Positions 1 through 9,088 of a stretch of DNA of 64,000 nucleotides are shown here, piece after piece. Every line of letters starts with the position of its first letter. The stretch's first letter is position 1. Source of the DNA: Candidatus Bartonella washoeensis Sb944nv (lineage in GTDB: Bacteria > Pseudomonadota > Alphaproteobacteria > Rhizobiales > Rhizobiaceae); contig NZ_JH725025.1 of NCBI RefSeq assembly GCF_000278135.1, positions 100,832 to 164,831 of the forward strand, read 5' to 3'. The notes beneath the pieces were generated by a model, which made no database searches, had not been told where the DNA came from, and saw only the letters and a program-made list of their open reading frames with translations. The translations under genes and the position numbers were made by a program.

Positions 1-740
1 GCCATAAATTCAATAACTTCATCAACATGAGGATAAGGATAAACATAATGCATACGCACCCAAATACCCATATTGCCTAATTCGCGACAAAGATCGAAAA
101 ATTTGGTTTTTATTGTGCGATCTTTCCAAGGAGTTTCCAGATATTTAACATCCATGCCATAGGCACTTGTATCTTGTGAAATAACCAAAAGCTCTTTTAC
201 ACCTGCTTGTACAAGTTTTTCAGCTTCACGAAGAACATCACTAATAGGGCGTGAAGTAAGATTACCACGCAGAGTAGGAATAATGCAAAAACTACACCGA
301 TTAGAGCATCCTTCAGAAATTTTTAAATAAGCATAATGGCGCGGTGTTAAGCGAATACCTTGTGGGGGAACTAAATCAACAAAAGGATCATGAACGGGAG
401 GAATCGCTGTATGAACTGCTTGTATCACACTTTCATAGGCTTGTGGTCCTGTAATAGCCAATACATTAGGATGTGCCTGGCGAATAACATCAGGGTCAGC
501 ACCAAGACATCCCGTTACAATAACTTTTCCATTTTTTTTGAGAGCTTCATCAATATTGGCAAGTGATTCGTTTCGGGCAGAATCAAGAAAACCACAGGTA
601 TTAACAATAACAAGATCAGCACCTTGATGCTGACGTGAAATTTCATAGCCTTCGGAACGAAGGCTTGTAATGATTCGTTCAGAATCTACGAGTGCTTTTG
701 GGCATCCAAGAGAAACAAAACTAATACGAGGTGCTGCCAT
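1..740 (-). CDS. rimO: Ribosomal protein uS12 methylthiotransferase RimO (5' part; cut by window edge)
   Basis: Radical-SAM enzyme that adds a methylthio group to a conserved aspartate of ribosomal protein S12, using two [4Fe-4S] clusters. About 246 codons are visible from the ATG at 738-740; the C-terminal half, including the TRAM domain, lies outside the window. The start [15 protein letters not shown] is the UPF0004 domain. Cluster cysteines are visible at about C13, C49 and C78. The radical-SAM triad CSNRCSFC is at about C145/C149/C152. The [12 protein letters not shown] opening favours RimO over its paralogue MiaB. It depends on the Fe-S assembly genes found further along the window. Confidence 0.93.
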   Translation of the reverse strand, partial: MAAPRISFVSLGCPKALVDSERIITSLRSEGYEISRQHQGADLVIVNTCGFLDSARNESLANIDEALKKNGKVIVTGCLGADPDVIRQAHPNVLAITGPQAYESVIQAVHTAIPPVHDPFVDLVPPQGIRLTPRHYAYLKISEGCSNRCSFCIIPTLRGNLTSRPISDVLREAEKLVQAGVKELLVISQDTSAYGMDVKYLETPWKDRTIKTKFFDLCRELGNMGIWVRMHYVYPYPHVDEVIEFM

Positions 741-961
741 AATAATCCTTGCAAATTTATGATGACAATCGAATTTTATTTGCTAATTCTAATTTATTAA
801 GAATAAAAGACTTTCTTTAGCTTTTTACATACGAAACTTTCTCCTTTATAAAGTTATTTGATTTTTTTCTACAAAATTTTATACATATGTGTTGCATAAC
901 ATGGGGAAAAAGTATCAGCATAATCATTTATTGAATATACGGAGCATGCTGGATAATTTTT

Positions 962-1675
962 TTAATATTTGCGAATAAGTCCAATAAGCTTACCTTGTAT
1001 CTGTATATGCTCAGGTCTGTATATGCGTGTTTCATAGTGCGGATTTGCAGCTTCCAATGCAATAGAAGCCCCTTTACGTCGATAACGTTTTAAGGTTGCT
1101 TCTTCTTTATCAATAAGTGCAACAATAATCTCACCTGATGTTGCTGTATTTTGACGTCTAATAATTATAGTATCTTTATTAAGAATGCCTGCTTCAATCA
1201 TAGAATCATCTTTGACTTCTAAGGCATAATGTTCCCCCAAACTAAGCATATCTGATGGTAAACAAAGCGTATTTATTTTTTGTTGTATAGCCGAAATAGG
1301 CACACCAGCAGCAATGCGTCCCATAATGGGAATAGTGGCATTTTTTGTATCCTTCTCATTAAAATTATCAAGATCATCGAAATTTCTTGATGTTTTTCTT
1401 TTATTATCCTTTATTACACTAGGGGAAATTTTGCGAGCTGAAGAAAGATTAAATGTTATTTTCTCAGGAAGTCGAATGACTTCTACTGCACGGGCACGGT
1501 TTGGCAGACGACGTATAAAGCTTCGTTCTTCTAGAGCTGTAATAAGTCTATGAATGCCAGATTTTGAAGTAAGCTCCAATGCAATTTTCATTTCATCAAA
1601 GGAGGGGGGAACACCAGTTTCTTTCATATGATTATGAATAAACAAGAGGAGCTCATATTGTTTACATGTCAGCAT
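962..1675 (-). CDS. lexA: SOS-response repressor LexA
   Basis: Transcriptional repressor of the SOS regulon that cleaves itself when RecA filaments form on damaged DNA. The N-terminal winged helix spans about residues 1-70. A poorly conserved linker (about 75-113) joins it to the S24 peptidase domain. The scissile Ala-Gly is at 123-124 in [10 protein letters not shown], and the catalytic dyad is S158 (DDSMIEAG) and K196 (EATLKRY). The length of 237 aa is normal for alphaproteobacteria. The start is an ATG followed by LTCKQYELL. No GAAC-N7-GAAC / GTTC-N7-GTTC alphaproteobacterial SOS box was seen in the ~100 bp upstream, only a GTTC half-site at 1681-1684, so autoregulation is not evident from the sequence. 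Confidence 0.96.
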   Translation of the reverse strand: MLTCKQYELLLFIHNHMKETGVPPSFDEMKIALELTSKSGIHRLITALEERSFIRRLPNRARAVEVIRLPEKITFNLSSARKISPSVIKDNKRKTSRNFDDLDNFNEKDTKNATIPIMGRIAAGVPISAIQQKINTLCLPSDMLSLGEHYALEVKDDSMIEAGILNKDTIIIRRQNTATSGEIIVALIDKEEATLKRYRRKGASIALEAANPHYETRIYRPEHIQIQGKLIGLIRKY

Positions 1676-2625
1676 TCAATGTTCCAATTAAAAGAATCGA
1701 AAAGGAGACAAATAGAAAATAAAATATATGTATTCGCATCTATTCTATAATTTGTTTTAAGATAAATCAAAATTATTCATTTTTTAAATTATAGGTTAAA
1801 ATAATATTTAATAAAATTATAATAATATTAAAATATTTTTTACTATATTATATTTTTATGTGAATAATATTTATATAAAACAATGATTTTTAATATAAAT
1901 TATTTTTCATCTCAAACGAGACGAATCATCCTCAGCGAAATTCTGAAATCAGTTTTTGAGAAGACATATCTGTCTCTTCTAGAAGCTATCTGCGTATCTT
2001 GCAATTTCTATCGTAAAGAAGACGATTAAAAGTTTTTTTTCCAATTTAACATGGATGATAATTCAACGCGCATTTGGAATCATTTTACATATTATTTTTG
2101 CTTCTTTATTTTCAGTAAAACTCTCTGCAGTTGAAATATGGCGAGTGCATTATCTTCATTGGTAATATTTTCAATATCATTTCAACTATGCTAGATTTTT
2201 CATTCATATCTGCTTTATTTCCCGAGATTCCACTAGATTTGCATGGTGTATTATAAAAATCATGCCACATATGGGAACGAGAGCAAAAACTTTAGAGAGG
2301 CAAAATGGATAATTATATTTCATGATATGATTCTCGGATGCTTTCTGATAAATGTGTTTTTTCTCTTTCTCTATCAGTTATATTCAAAAAATAATGCGTA
2401 CTTTTGGTTTATGGCTTATTTTCTTTGGTTATTTATTTAAATTCTGTTTATCGTGCTTACATGCATTTCCGCTTTTCCCGTAATTCGAAATATTCACTCT
2501 TTCATATTTAGAAACTATGAGGCATTTTTGTGTTTAAATTTTTCCTTTTGTCCAAGCTCAAAAAGGAAAAAAAAGCAGAAAAATATTGATAACTAAAACG
2601 AAGAATATTTTTTTTTTCGAAAGGT
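1676..2625. other. Long AT-rich gap upstream of lexA with only short ORF remnants
   Basis: No convincing gene in about 950 bp. The part nearest lexA (1740-1900) is extremely AT-rich. Three short plus-strand reading frames follow. One at 1883-2029 (48 aa, ATG start, no ribosome binding site) contains ILSEILKSVFEK. One at 2055-2165 (36 aa) is hydrophobic and signal-like. One at 2243-2440 (65 aa) has a hydrophobic C-terminal half. None resembles a family I know and none has a good Shine-Dalgarno sequence. Decayed genes are the likeliest explanation. An AT-only inverted repeat (2539-2549 / 2561-2571) lies near the right end without a terminator-like T tract. Confidence 0.5.
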
Positions 2626-2626
2626 G

Positions 2627-2655
2627 TTGACCAAATGAAAAGTCAACCGTATGTT
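2627..2655 (+). promoter_or_regulatory. Candidate sigma-70-type promoter of tRNA-Lys
   Basis: TTGACC (2627-2632), a 17-bp spacer and TATGTT (2650-2655) lie 35 bp before the tRNA. The TTGAC core is typical of alphaproteobacterial housekeeping promoters. A short inverted repeat (GTTGAC 2626-2631 / GTCAAC 2642-2647) overlaps the -35 box. Confidence 0.5.
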
Positions 2656-2690
2656 CCACTGACTTTCTACAAGCAAAATGACTTGTTTGG

Positions 2691-2766
2691 GAGCGCGTAG
2701 CTCAGCTGGTAGAGCAACTGACTTTTAATCAGTAGGTCCAGGGTTCGAATCCCTGCGCGCTCACCA
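2691..2766 (+). tRNA. tRNA-Lys (anticodon TTT)
   Basis: Full cloverleaf of 76 nt with encoded CCA. The acceptor stem is GAGCGCG/CGCGCTC. The D arm is GCTC...GAGC. The anticodon stem ACTGA/TCAGT surrounds loop CTTTTAA, so the anticodon is TTT. The T arm CAGGG-TTCGAAT-CCCTG and discriminator A are in place. It stands alone with its own promoter, and the integrase remnant just downstream suggests it once served as an attachment site. Confidence 0.97.
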
Positions 2767-3365
2767 CTTTTAAGTGAAATAAAATAAAGTATTGGAACCT
2801 TAAATCCTTTGATTTTATAGATTTATTTTTTACTTATCCTGAACCCTTTTGTAGCTTTTTTATTGATTCTATTACTACTCATCTTCTATCAGCTGTTTTG
2901 CTATAAATTTAGGTATTCTACTGTTCTTGATCTATCCGTAAGAGAATTTTAAGTTGCAATTAAGTGTGTCTTCTGCCTTGGTAGCATATGTTTCTACTGA
3001 CTTTCTCAAGCCATGGGCTGATTCATTAAATGACAGTTTTTCTACATCATTAAAGTGATTTACTGCTTCTTATACAGAGTAACCCTACTTATTCACAGTT
3101 CACATTATGGAATTACAGTTTTGGTTAATATATTGATTTTTTTTATTTTTTATTTATTCTAACTCTTAATTAGAATAACTTTATTTTGTGGCAGCTAACA
3201 AAAAATAGTTAATAATATATTAATTTCTTGATAAAAAATAAATCTTAAGCATATCATAGCTGCGCGAGGGGAATCATCTTGAAATATGAGTTTTCCTATC
3301 GCGTACAGATTAGTGCTGCGTGTTTTTTTGCGGTAAGTACTCAATAGAAATAAGCGGGCTGACAG
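2767..3365. other. Gap between tRNA-Lys and the RlpA-like gene
   Basis: Apart from the integrase remnant at 2875-3069, no coding sequence or RNA gene is visible. No duplicate of the tRNA-Lys 3' end (TTCGAATCCCTGCGCGC) was seen here or elsewhere in the window, so the second attachment site is lost or outside. The last ~300 bp are AT-rich and presumably hold the promoter of the gene at 3366. Confidence 0.5.
2875..3069 (-). pseudogene. Tyrosine recombinase (phage/island integrase) C-terminal remnant
   Basis: One minus-strand frame stays open for about 65 codons with a single internal stop (TAG). It contains NESAHGLRKSVETYATKA, which matches the box-II HGLRK segment of tyrosine recombinases. After the internal stop the frame continues with a basic tail (IPKFIAKQLIEDE) and ends in tandem stops, like the end of an integrase. 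Upstream the frame is closed by a TAA and no N-terminal or core domain is recognisable. The fragment starts about 110 bp past the tRNA-Lys 3' end, the classic position for an integrase beside its att site. The family assignment rests on this short motif plus location. Confidence 0.55.
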
Positions 3366-4235
3366 ATGCTTTCAAACAGCGAAAAAAAATTTACTCCCAT
3401 TGTTAAATCAACATTTCAATTTGTTTCCGTGTTAGCTATTTCCCAGTTATTGGTATCTTGCTGTGCAAGCCAAACACCACATACAGTTGATGCAGAGGCT
3501 GTTGTTCTGTCTAAAAAAGTTTCAAGTGGAACAAATCAATCCAAAGGAAAGAGGAGTAAGCGAGCTGTCGTCGGCAAACCTTACCAAATAAAAGGAAAAT
3601 GGTATTATCCTCAACATGATCCAGATTATAAACGTATTGGAGAAGCATCATGGTATGGTTCAGATTTTCATGGGCGTTTAACAGCAAATGGTGAAATCTA
3701 CGACATGAATCTCTTGACTGCCGCTCACCCCACAATGTCTTTACCCAGTTATGCTCGTGTCACTAATCTAAAAAATGGGGCTTCACTCATTGTTAGAGTG
3801 AATGATCGTGGTCCTTTTATGAAGAATAGAATCATTGATTTATCAAAAAAAGCCGCGGAAATACTTGGTTATCAAAATGCTGGTGTAACAGATGTCCAAG
3901 TGGAATATATTGCTGAAGCGCCTGTTGGTTATTATGATGCTGCTTATTTAATGGCCTCTTATATGCCAGGTAATTCGCCTTCCTATTCATTAGCATTGGC
4001 AGATATTCCGAAAAAGACAGAAAACATCCTGTTAAGGGTGAAAAATATAGGCAGCAAAGAACGGTCAGTTAAAGCTAGTGTTGAACGGAAGCAACAGAAA
4101 ACTGTTTCAATAAAATTGCCAGAGATTGGTCCTGTTCTGGTTGATAAGCCGCTGTCGTTCGATCAGATAGCCTCTATAAACTCTATAAATAAGCCAAACA
4201 GAAAGACAAAGGTAAACTGGTTGCAACTGTTCTAA
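3366..4235 (+). CDS. RlpA-like lipoprotein with double-psi beta-barrel domain (septal lytic transglycosylase family)
   Basis: Envelope protein of the RlpA family; characterised members are outer-membrane lytic transglycosylases that cut denuded septal glycan. A signal peptide (about residues 14-31) ends in lipobox LVSC with C32 as the predicted lipidated cysteine. The DPBB domain spans about 92-182: GEASWYGSDFHG, LTAAHPTMSLP, then VRVNDRGPF at 144-151, which carries the conserved Asp-Arg. The C-terminal third is basic and low-complexity, and no clear SPOR domain is recognisable although many RlpA proteins have one. At 289 aa the size is normal. It precedes a PBP5-like gene, as in other Rhizobiales, pointing to septal wall remodelling. 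Confidence 0.85.
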   Translation: MLSNSEKKFTPIVKSTFQFVSVLAISQLLVSCCASQTPHTVDAEAVVLSKKVSSGTNQSKGKRSKRAVVGKPYQIKGKWYYPQHDPDYKRIGEASWYGSDFHGRLTANGEIYDMNLLTAAHPTMSLPSYARVTNLKNGASLIVRVNDRGPFMKNRIIDLSKKAAEILGYQNAGVTDVQVEYIAEAPVGYYDAAYLMASYMPGNSPSYSLALADIPKKTENILLRVKNIGSKERSVKASVERKQQKTVSIKLPEIGPVLVDKPLSFDQIASINSINKPNRKTKVNWLQLF

Positions 4236-4578
4236 GAAGAATGTGCGTTCGTTTGCAGATCATCCAAAATTTCTAAATAGAAAATGGTAAAAAGGCTGGA
4301 TTGTATGAGGATTCTTATTAAGAGAGTTAAGTTGCGCGTTATTTATAAAAGATAAAAACGAATTAAAAGTTTCCTCGTGCTTTCTAGGTATTTGCAACGT
4401 TAAAAATTAAGTTACACGAGAAATAAAATCGTGTATCATATGTCTTATTTTGACCTTGGGCAAAAATAAAAATCTGCGTCTGAGTTGTAATTAATTCTTA
4501 GTCTACGAAATATAAACAAATCTTTCCTTGTATAAGAGTATCTTTTATGCTGATTCTTTAGATATGGGAGAGTCGGTT
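4236..4578. other. Gap before the PBP5-like gene
   Basis: About 340 bp with no ORF, RNA gene or clear hairpin terminator. It includes the region 4528-4578, which could encode a 17-residue upstream extension of the next protein but is better read as leader. Confidence 0.5.
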
Positions 4579-5742
4579 ATGCATACGTCATTAAGGATTT
4601 TGTTTACCTTATTTTGGATGTTGACATTGAATGGGGGAGGAAGAGCGCAAGATTTTCAAACTTCTGCATCGCAATTATTCTTATTAGATAATGACACCGA
4701 AACAATACTTTTTGAAAAGCAGAGTGATATTACTTTTCCCCCTGCTTCATTAGCAAAATTGATGACAGCTGAAGTCATATTTCATCAATTAAAACAAGGA
4801 TTTTTAAGTAAAACACAAACATTCAAAGTAAGTGAAAATGCTTGGCGAAAGGGGGGAGCGCCTTCTGGTACAACCACTATGTTTGCAAAAGTGAAGTCAG
4901 AAATTAGTGTCTCTGATCTTTTGCATGGTTTAATTGTTGTCAATGGAAATGATGCTGCTATTACGCTTGCTGAAGGAATATCGGGCAGTGAATCCGATTT
5001 CGCAAAACTGATGAATCAGCGAGCCACAACAATCGGATTATCGCATAGCCATTTTGTTAATGCAACGGGACTTCCCGAAGAGGGGCAGTTTGTGACAGTA
5101 CGCGATATGGTCGCATTAGCACGTCACATTGTTCATGAATATCCTGATTATTACGTGCTTTACTGTGAACCTCACTTTACTTGGAACAATATTTTTCAAC
5201 GTAACAAAAATCCTCTTATTTCTAAAGGAATTGGTGTAGAAGGATTTGGTTTCGGCTACAATGAAGAAGAAGGTTTTTCTATGGTTGTTACCACCTCTAA
5301 AAATCATCGCCGTCTTTTTTTAGCAATAAATGGTTTGCAAGATGATAAAGGGTATACAAAAGAAGTAGAACGCATTCTTCAGTGGGGAATGACGGCTTTT
5401 GATCTGAAAATGATTTTCAAAAATGGAGAGACTGTTGGCCGAGCTTCTGTTTATGGTGGAGCACAAAACTTTGTTCCACTCATTGTTAAAGAACCAATAA
5501 TTTTTATGCTTTCGAATGAAAAAAAAGTGAATGTTAAAGTAAAAATTAAATATCGTGGTCCATTGAAAGCTCCTATCACTTTAGGACAAAAAGTTGGTGT
5601 TATTCAAATTTTAGAAGGTAAAAGAATTCTTCTCGCAAAACCAGTTTGGGCTGGAACTGATATTCAAGAAGGCAGTTTTTTTACAAAAGTAAAAAATGCA
5701 TTCTATGAAATAACAATCGGATGGTTACGCAAATATTTGTAG
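4579..5742 (+). CDS. Penicillin-binding protein 5-like protein (D-Ala-D-Ala carboxypeptidase family) with altered active-site motifs
   Basis: Member of the S11 / low-molecular-weight PBP family that normally trims the terminal D-Ala of peptidoglycan stem peptides in the periplasm. The ATG at 4579 is chosen because it follows GGGAG and begins a clean signal peptide (MHTSLRILFTLFWML, predicted cleavage after GRA-23); an in-frame start at 4528 would bury the signal. The nucleophile motif SLAK is intact at S57-K60. The SxN motif reads NGN (122-124), with Ser replaced. The KTG motif is missing: the aligned segment EGFGFGYNEEEG has Gly-Phe-Gly at 224-226. A C-terminal PBP5-type beta domain (about 290-350) and a possible membrane-binding helix remain. 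It may be catalytically impaired. tmk follows after 29 bp. Confidence 0.85.
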   Translation: MHTSLRILFTLFWMLTLNGGGRAQDFQTSASQLFLLDNDTETILFEKQSDITFPPASLAKLMTAEVIFHQLKQGFLSKTQTFKVSENAWRKGGAPSGTTTMFAKVKSEISVSDLLHGLIVVNGNDAAITLAEGISGSESDFAKLMNQRATTIGLSHSHFVNATGLPEEGQFVTVRDMVALARHIVHEYPDYYVLYCEPHFTWNNIFQRNKNPLISKGIGVEGFGFGYNEEEGFSMVVTTSKNHRRLFLAINGLQDDKGYTKEVERILQWGMTAFDLKMIFKNGETVGRASVYGGAQNFVPLIVKEPIIFMLSNEKKVNVKVKIKYRGPLKAPITLGQKVGVIQILEGKRILLAKPVWAGTDIQEGSFFTKVKNAFYEITIGWLRKYL

Positions 5743-5771
5743 TGCGTGTTAATAAGGATTAAGGTTCATAC

Positions 5772-6407
5772 GTGTCAGGCTATTTTATCACATTCGAAGG
5801 AGGGGAGGGAGTAGGAAAAACAACACAAATTTCTTTACTTGGTCAGTATCTTTGTAGCAAAGGTTATGATGTTGTTACAACACGAGAGCCAGGAGGAACG
5901 CCAGGTGCTGAGGCAATCCGCCATATTTTGTTGTCTGGTCAGGTACAGCATTATGGATCTTTGATTGAAGCGGTTTTGCTTACAGCAGCACGCATTGATC
6001 ATGTTACCGAAGTCATTGTCCCTTCTTTGAAAAAAGGCAAAATTGTTTTATGTGATCGCTTTATTGATTCTACACGTGTTTATCAAGGCCTCAATGATAC
6101 AATGAGTTCCTCTACTCTTTCTACTTTAGAACACATTGCACTCAATGGAATAATGCCTAATCTAACGTTTTTGTTAGATATACCAGCAATGTGTGGTATG
6201 GAGCGCGCAAATTTGCGAAGAAAAAAAACAACAATGATAGATTATTTTGAAAAAGATAATTTAGAGATACAAGAACAAAGGCGACAAGCTTTTCTTCAAT
6301 TGGCAAAACAGGAACCTCATCGTTTTCGTGTGATTGATGCGACAGGTACAGTAGAAGTCATTGCACACCAAATAAAAGATATTTGTTATCAGGCAATTTT
6401 GGATTAG
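5772..6407 (+). CDS. tmk: Thymidylate kinase
   Basis: Phosphorylates dTMP to dTDP in the cytoplasm, the step shared by de novo and salvage dTTP synthesis. The P-loop GGEGVGKTT is at residues 10-18. REPGGTPG is at about 39-45 and the DR pair at 95-96 (LCDRFIDS). An Arg/Lys-rich lid region (RRKKTTMIDYF) follows. At 211 aa it is full length. The start is GTG with an AAGG sequence upstream. Five bases separate its stop from the ATG of holB, so the two are probably co-translated, as is common for this gene pair. Confidence 0.95.
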   Translation: MSGYFITFEGGEGVGKTTQISLLGQYLCSKGYDVVTTREPGGTPGAEAIRHILLSGQVQHYGSLIEAVLLTAARIDHVTEVIVPSLKKGKIVLCDRFIDSTRVYQGLNDTMSSSTLSTLEHIALNGIMPNLTFLLDIPAMCGMERANLRRKKTTMIDYFEKDNLEIQEQRRQAFLQLAKQEPHRFRVIDATGTVEVIAHQIKDICYQAILD

Positions 6408-6412
6408 TTTCC

Positions 6413-7468
6413 ATGAGTGATGTAAATTTTTTGCGCCAATATGATGATATCGATACAGTTTTATCCCCTTCACAGAATAATATGATCTTTGGGCATGAGG
6501 CTGCTCGTCATTTTTTGGCACAAATGCGTAAGGAGGAGCGTTTACATCATGCATTGTTATTTGAAGGAGAGCACGGAATTGGAAAGGCCACATTGGCATT
6601 TCACCTTGCTTGGAATATTCTAAGCTCTCAAAAAGGTGATTTCCTGCAACCGGAACATAATTCTATCATATGGCGCCAAATGACGCAGAGAAGTCATCCT
6701 GGTCTTTTGCACGTTTCACGTCGCTTGGATATAAAAACGCAAAAGTTCAAAACAGGTATACTCATTGATGATATCCGCGATGTTATGCATTTTTTAAATC
6801 AAACATCGCAAGATAATGGGTGGCGCATTGTTATCATTGATCCTGCGGATGACATGAATAAAAGCGCAGCCAATGCAGTTCTCAAAACACTTGAAGAACC
6901 TCCTGAGAAGACGTTATTCATTATTATCACACACTCTTCAGGAAAATTACTCCCAACAATTCGCTCACGGTGCCAACAGATCTCTTTACGACCATTGTGT
7001 GATGATGAGATGAAAAAAGTTATTACACATGTTTTTTCCAATCAGAATTTACCTGATAAAGAAATTGTTGAGATGATTGTTCAAAAATCTAAAGGAAATC
7101 CTCGAAAAGCAGCTTTGCTTCTTTTCCACGGCGGACTTGAAATTATTAAAACCATTAATATTCTCTTAGAGCAATCTGTTTGCAATTTGGCTGTTGTACA
7201 CACTTTTGCACAAACAGTTTCGTCTCTTTCTTCAGGGATTCAATTTCAACAATTTTGTGATGAAATTCTTGATAAGATTGAAAAAAGAGCTATCATGCTC
7301 GTTGAAAGGGGAGATTTGGCTCTTTCAAAAAAATGTGCGCAGGCCTGGCAGGAAATTCATCAAGAAGTAGAGGAAATACAATCATTCAATCTTGATAAAA
7401 AGCAATTCATTATTAATCTGCTTTTTAGAGTTCATAAGATCATTCGTGAGACTGAGCTTTTTCCGTGA
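6413..7468 (+). CDS. holB: DNA polymerase III subunit delta'
   Basis: AAA+ clamp-loader subunit that helps load the beta sliding clamp. The N-terminal ATPase-like domain carries GEHGIGKATLAF (Walker A). A sensor region (AANAVLKTLEEPP) and the arginine-finger segment IRSRCQQISL follow. The ATG at 6413 (MSDVNF) is preferred; a TTG frame extension to 6383 would overlap tmk. The length is 351 aa. The zinc-finger cysteines of E. coli-type clamp loaders are not evident, as in other alphaproteobacterial HolB. It sits between tmk and metG, the usual order. Confidence 0.9.
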   Translation: MSDVNFLRQYDDIDTVLSPSQNNMIFGHEAARHFLAQMRKEERLHHALLFEGEHGIGKATLAFHLAWNILSSQKGDFLQPEHNSIIWRQMTQRSHPGLLHVSRRLDIKTQKFKTGILIDDIRDVMHFLNQTSQDNGWRIVIIDPADDMNKSAANAVLKTLEEPPEKTLFIIITHSSGKLLPTIRSRCQQISLRPLCDDEMKKVITHVFSNQNLPDKEIVEMIVQKSKGNPRKAALLLFHGGLEIIKTINILLEQSVCNLAVVHTFAQTVSSLSSGIQFQQFCDEILDKIEKRAIMLVERGDLALSKKCAQAWQEIHQEVEEIQSFNLDKKQFIINLLFRVHKIIRETELFP

Positions 7469-7528
7469 CAATGTGATTAACAGACGTTATGTCATTGTAT
7501 CTTTTATTGTATTTACAACGAGTCTGAC

Positions 7529-9088
7529 ATGCGTGATACATACTACATAACAACTCCAATTTTTTATCCTAATGGCACTCCACATATTGGGCATGCCTAT
7601 AGTGCAATTGCAAGCGATGTGTTGGCCCGTTTTCAACGATTAAACGGGAAAAATGTATTTTTTCTCTCTGGTACAGATGAACACGGTTTAAAGATGCAAC
7701 AAACAGCAGCAGCATTAGGCATAACGCCTAAACAGCTTGCAGACCGCAACAGCGCAGCATTTCAAAAAATGCTTGCAGTATTAAATTGCTCGAATGACGA
7801 TTTTATCCGTACAACAGAAGAGCGCCATTATCAAGCTTGTCAAGAAATTTGGAAAAAGATGGAAGCAAATGGTGATATTTATCTTAGCCGTTATACGGGT
7901 TGGTATTCGGTTCGTCAGGAAGCTTATTATGAAGAAAAAGATACTGTAGTTGGAGAAGATAATATCCGTCGCGAAAAGGAACTAGGCTCTCCAGTTGAAT
8001 GGAACGAAGAAGAAAGTTATTTTTTTAGACTTTCCCGTTATGAAAAAGCTCTTCTTGAATATTATGAAAAGCATCCCAGTTTTATTGCTCCACTTGAACG
8101 ACGTAACGAAATTATAAGTTTTGTCAAATCAGGTTTAAAAGATATTTCTATTTCACGAACGAATTTTGATTGGGGAGTTCCTGTTCCAAGCAATCCAAAG
8201 CACGTGATGTACGTCTGGGTTGATGCGCTCACAAATTATCTTTCAGCAATTGGTTTTTTTAATGAAAATTCAAAAAAACGTGATTTTTGGCCTGCGAATG
8301 TTCATATCATTGGTAAAGATATTACCCGGTTTCATGCAATCTATTGGCCAGCATTTTTAATGTCTGCTGGAATAGAGCTGCCTCAATATATTTTTGCTCA
8401 TGGTTTTTTACTCAATCGCGGGGCAAAAATGTCAAAATCCATTGGAAATGTCGTTGATCCTTTTGAAATAGTCGATCAGTATGGTCTTGATCAGGTACGT
8501 TATTTCCTTCTTCGTGAAGTTCCATTTGGACAGGATGGTAGTTATAGCCATGATAGTTTTGTGAATCGCGTTAATGCGGATCTTGCTAATGATCTTGGTA
8601 ATTTAGCACAACGCTCTTTGTCTATGATTGCAAAAAATTGCGATGCAAAAGTTCCTATACCAGCTGCATTTTTAGTTCAAGATGAACAGCTTTTAACACA
8701 ATCTCTTCAAGCACTTGAGATTATACGCCAAGCTATGTCTTCTCATGGGATGCATTTAGCACTTTCAGCTATTTTTTCAGTCGTAGCAGATGCTAATCGT
8801 TATTTTGCCAGCGAACAACCTTGGAGTTTACGGAAAAATAATCCAGAAAGATTTTCTACAGTTCTTTACATAACTGTAGAAATTTTGCGGCGAATAGGAA
8901 TTATGCTTTTGCCTTTCATACCACAATCAGCTGCCAAGCTCCTTGATAGTCTTGCAATCGCTGAAGACAACCGATTATTATGTCATATTACCAATTCAAA
9001 AATTCAAGAAGGTCTTGATCTTCCACCACCAGAGCCAATCTTTCCCCGTTATATCTTGAAGAAAGACGATATTCATCATGTTGATTGA
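7529..9088 (+). CDS. metG: Methionyl-tRNA synthetase
   Basis: Class I aminoacyl-tRNA synthetase charging tRNA-Met. The HIGH signature appears as PHIGH at 18-22 and KMSKS at 300-304. The connective domain has GWYSVRQEAYY in place of a four-cysteine zinc knuckle, so it belongs to the zinc-free subgroup. It ends at 519 aa without the C-terminal tRNA-binding/dimerisation domain of E. coli MetG, as is usual in alphaproteobacteria. Its last codons overlap the start of tatD by 11 bp. Confidence 0.96.
   Translation: MRDTYYITTPIFYPNGTPHIGHAYSAIASDVLARFQRLNGKNVFFLSGTDEHGLKMQQTAAALGITPKQLADRNSAAFQKMLAVLNCSNDDFIRTTEERHYQACQEIWKKMEANGDIYLSRYTGWYSVRQEAYYEEKDTVVGEDNIRREKELGSPVEWNEEESYFFRLSRYEKALLEYYEKHPSFIAPLERRNEIISFVKSGLKDISISRTNFDWGVPVPSNPKHVMYVWVDALTNYLSAIGFFNENSKKRDFWPANVHIIGKDITRFHAIYWPAFLMSAGIELPQYIFAHGFLLNRGAKMSKSIGNVVDPFEIVDQYGLDQVRYFLLREVPFGQDGSYSHDSFVNRVNADLANDLGNLAQRSLSMIAKNCDAKVPIPAAFLVQDEQLLTQSLQALEIIRQAMSSHGMHLALSAIFSVVADANRYFASEQPWSLRKNNPERFSTVLYITVEILRRIGIMLLPFIPQSAAKLLDSLAIAEDNRLLCHITNSKIQEGLDLPPPEPIFPRYILKKDDIHHVD

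Noticed and set aside
1681..1684. GTTC next to the lexA start as a LexA box
   Set aside because: No second GTTC or GAAC at the required 7-bp spacing on either strand.
2539..2571. AT-only inverted repeat as a terminator
   Set aside because: The stem is almost all A-T with an 11-nt loop, and no T tract follows it on either strand.
6261..6599. 112-codon minus-strand frame across the tmk/holB junction
   Set aside because: It is antisense to two well-supported genes and has no start signal or family resemblance.
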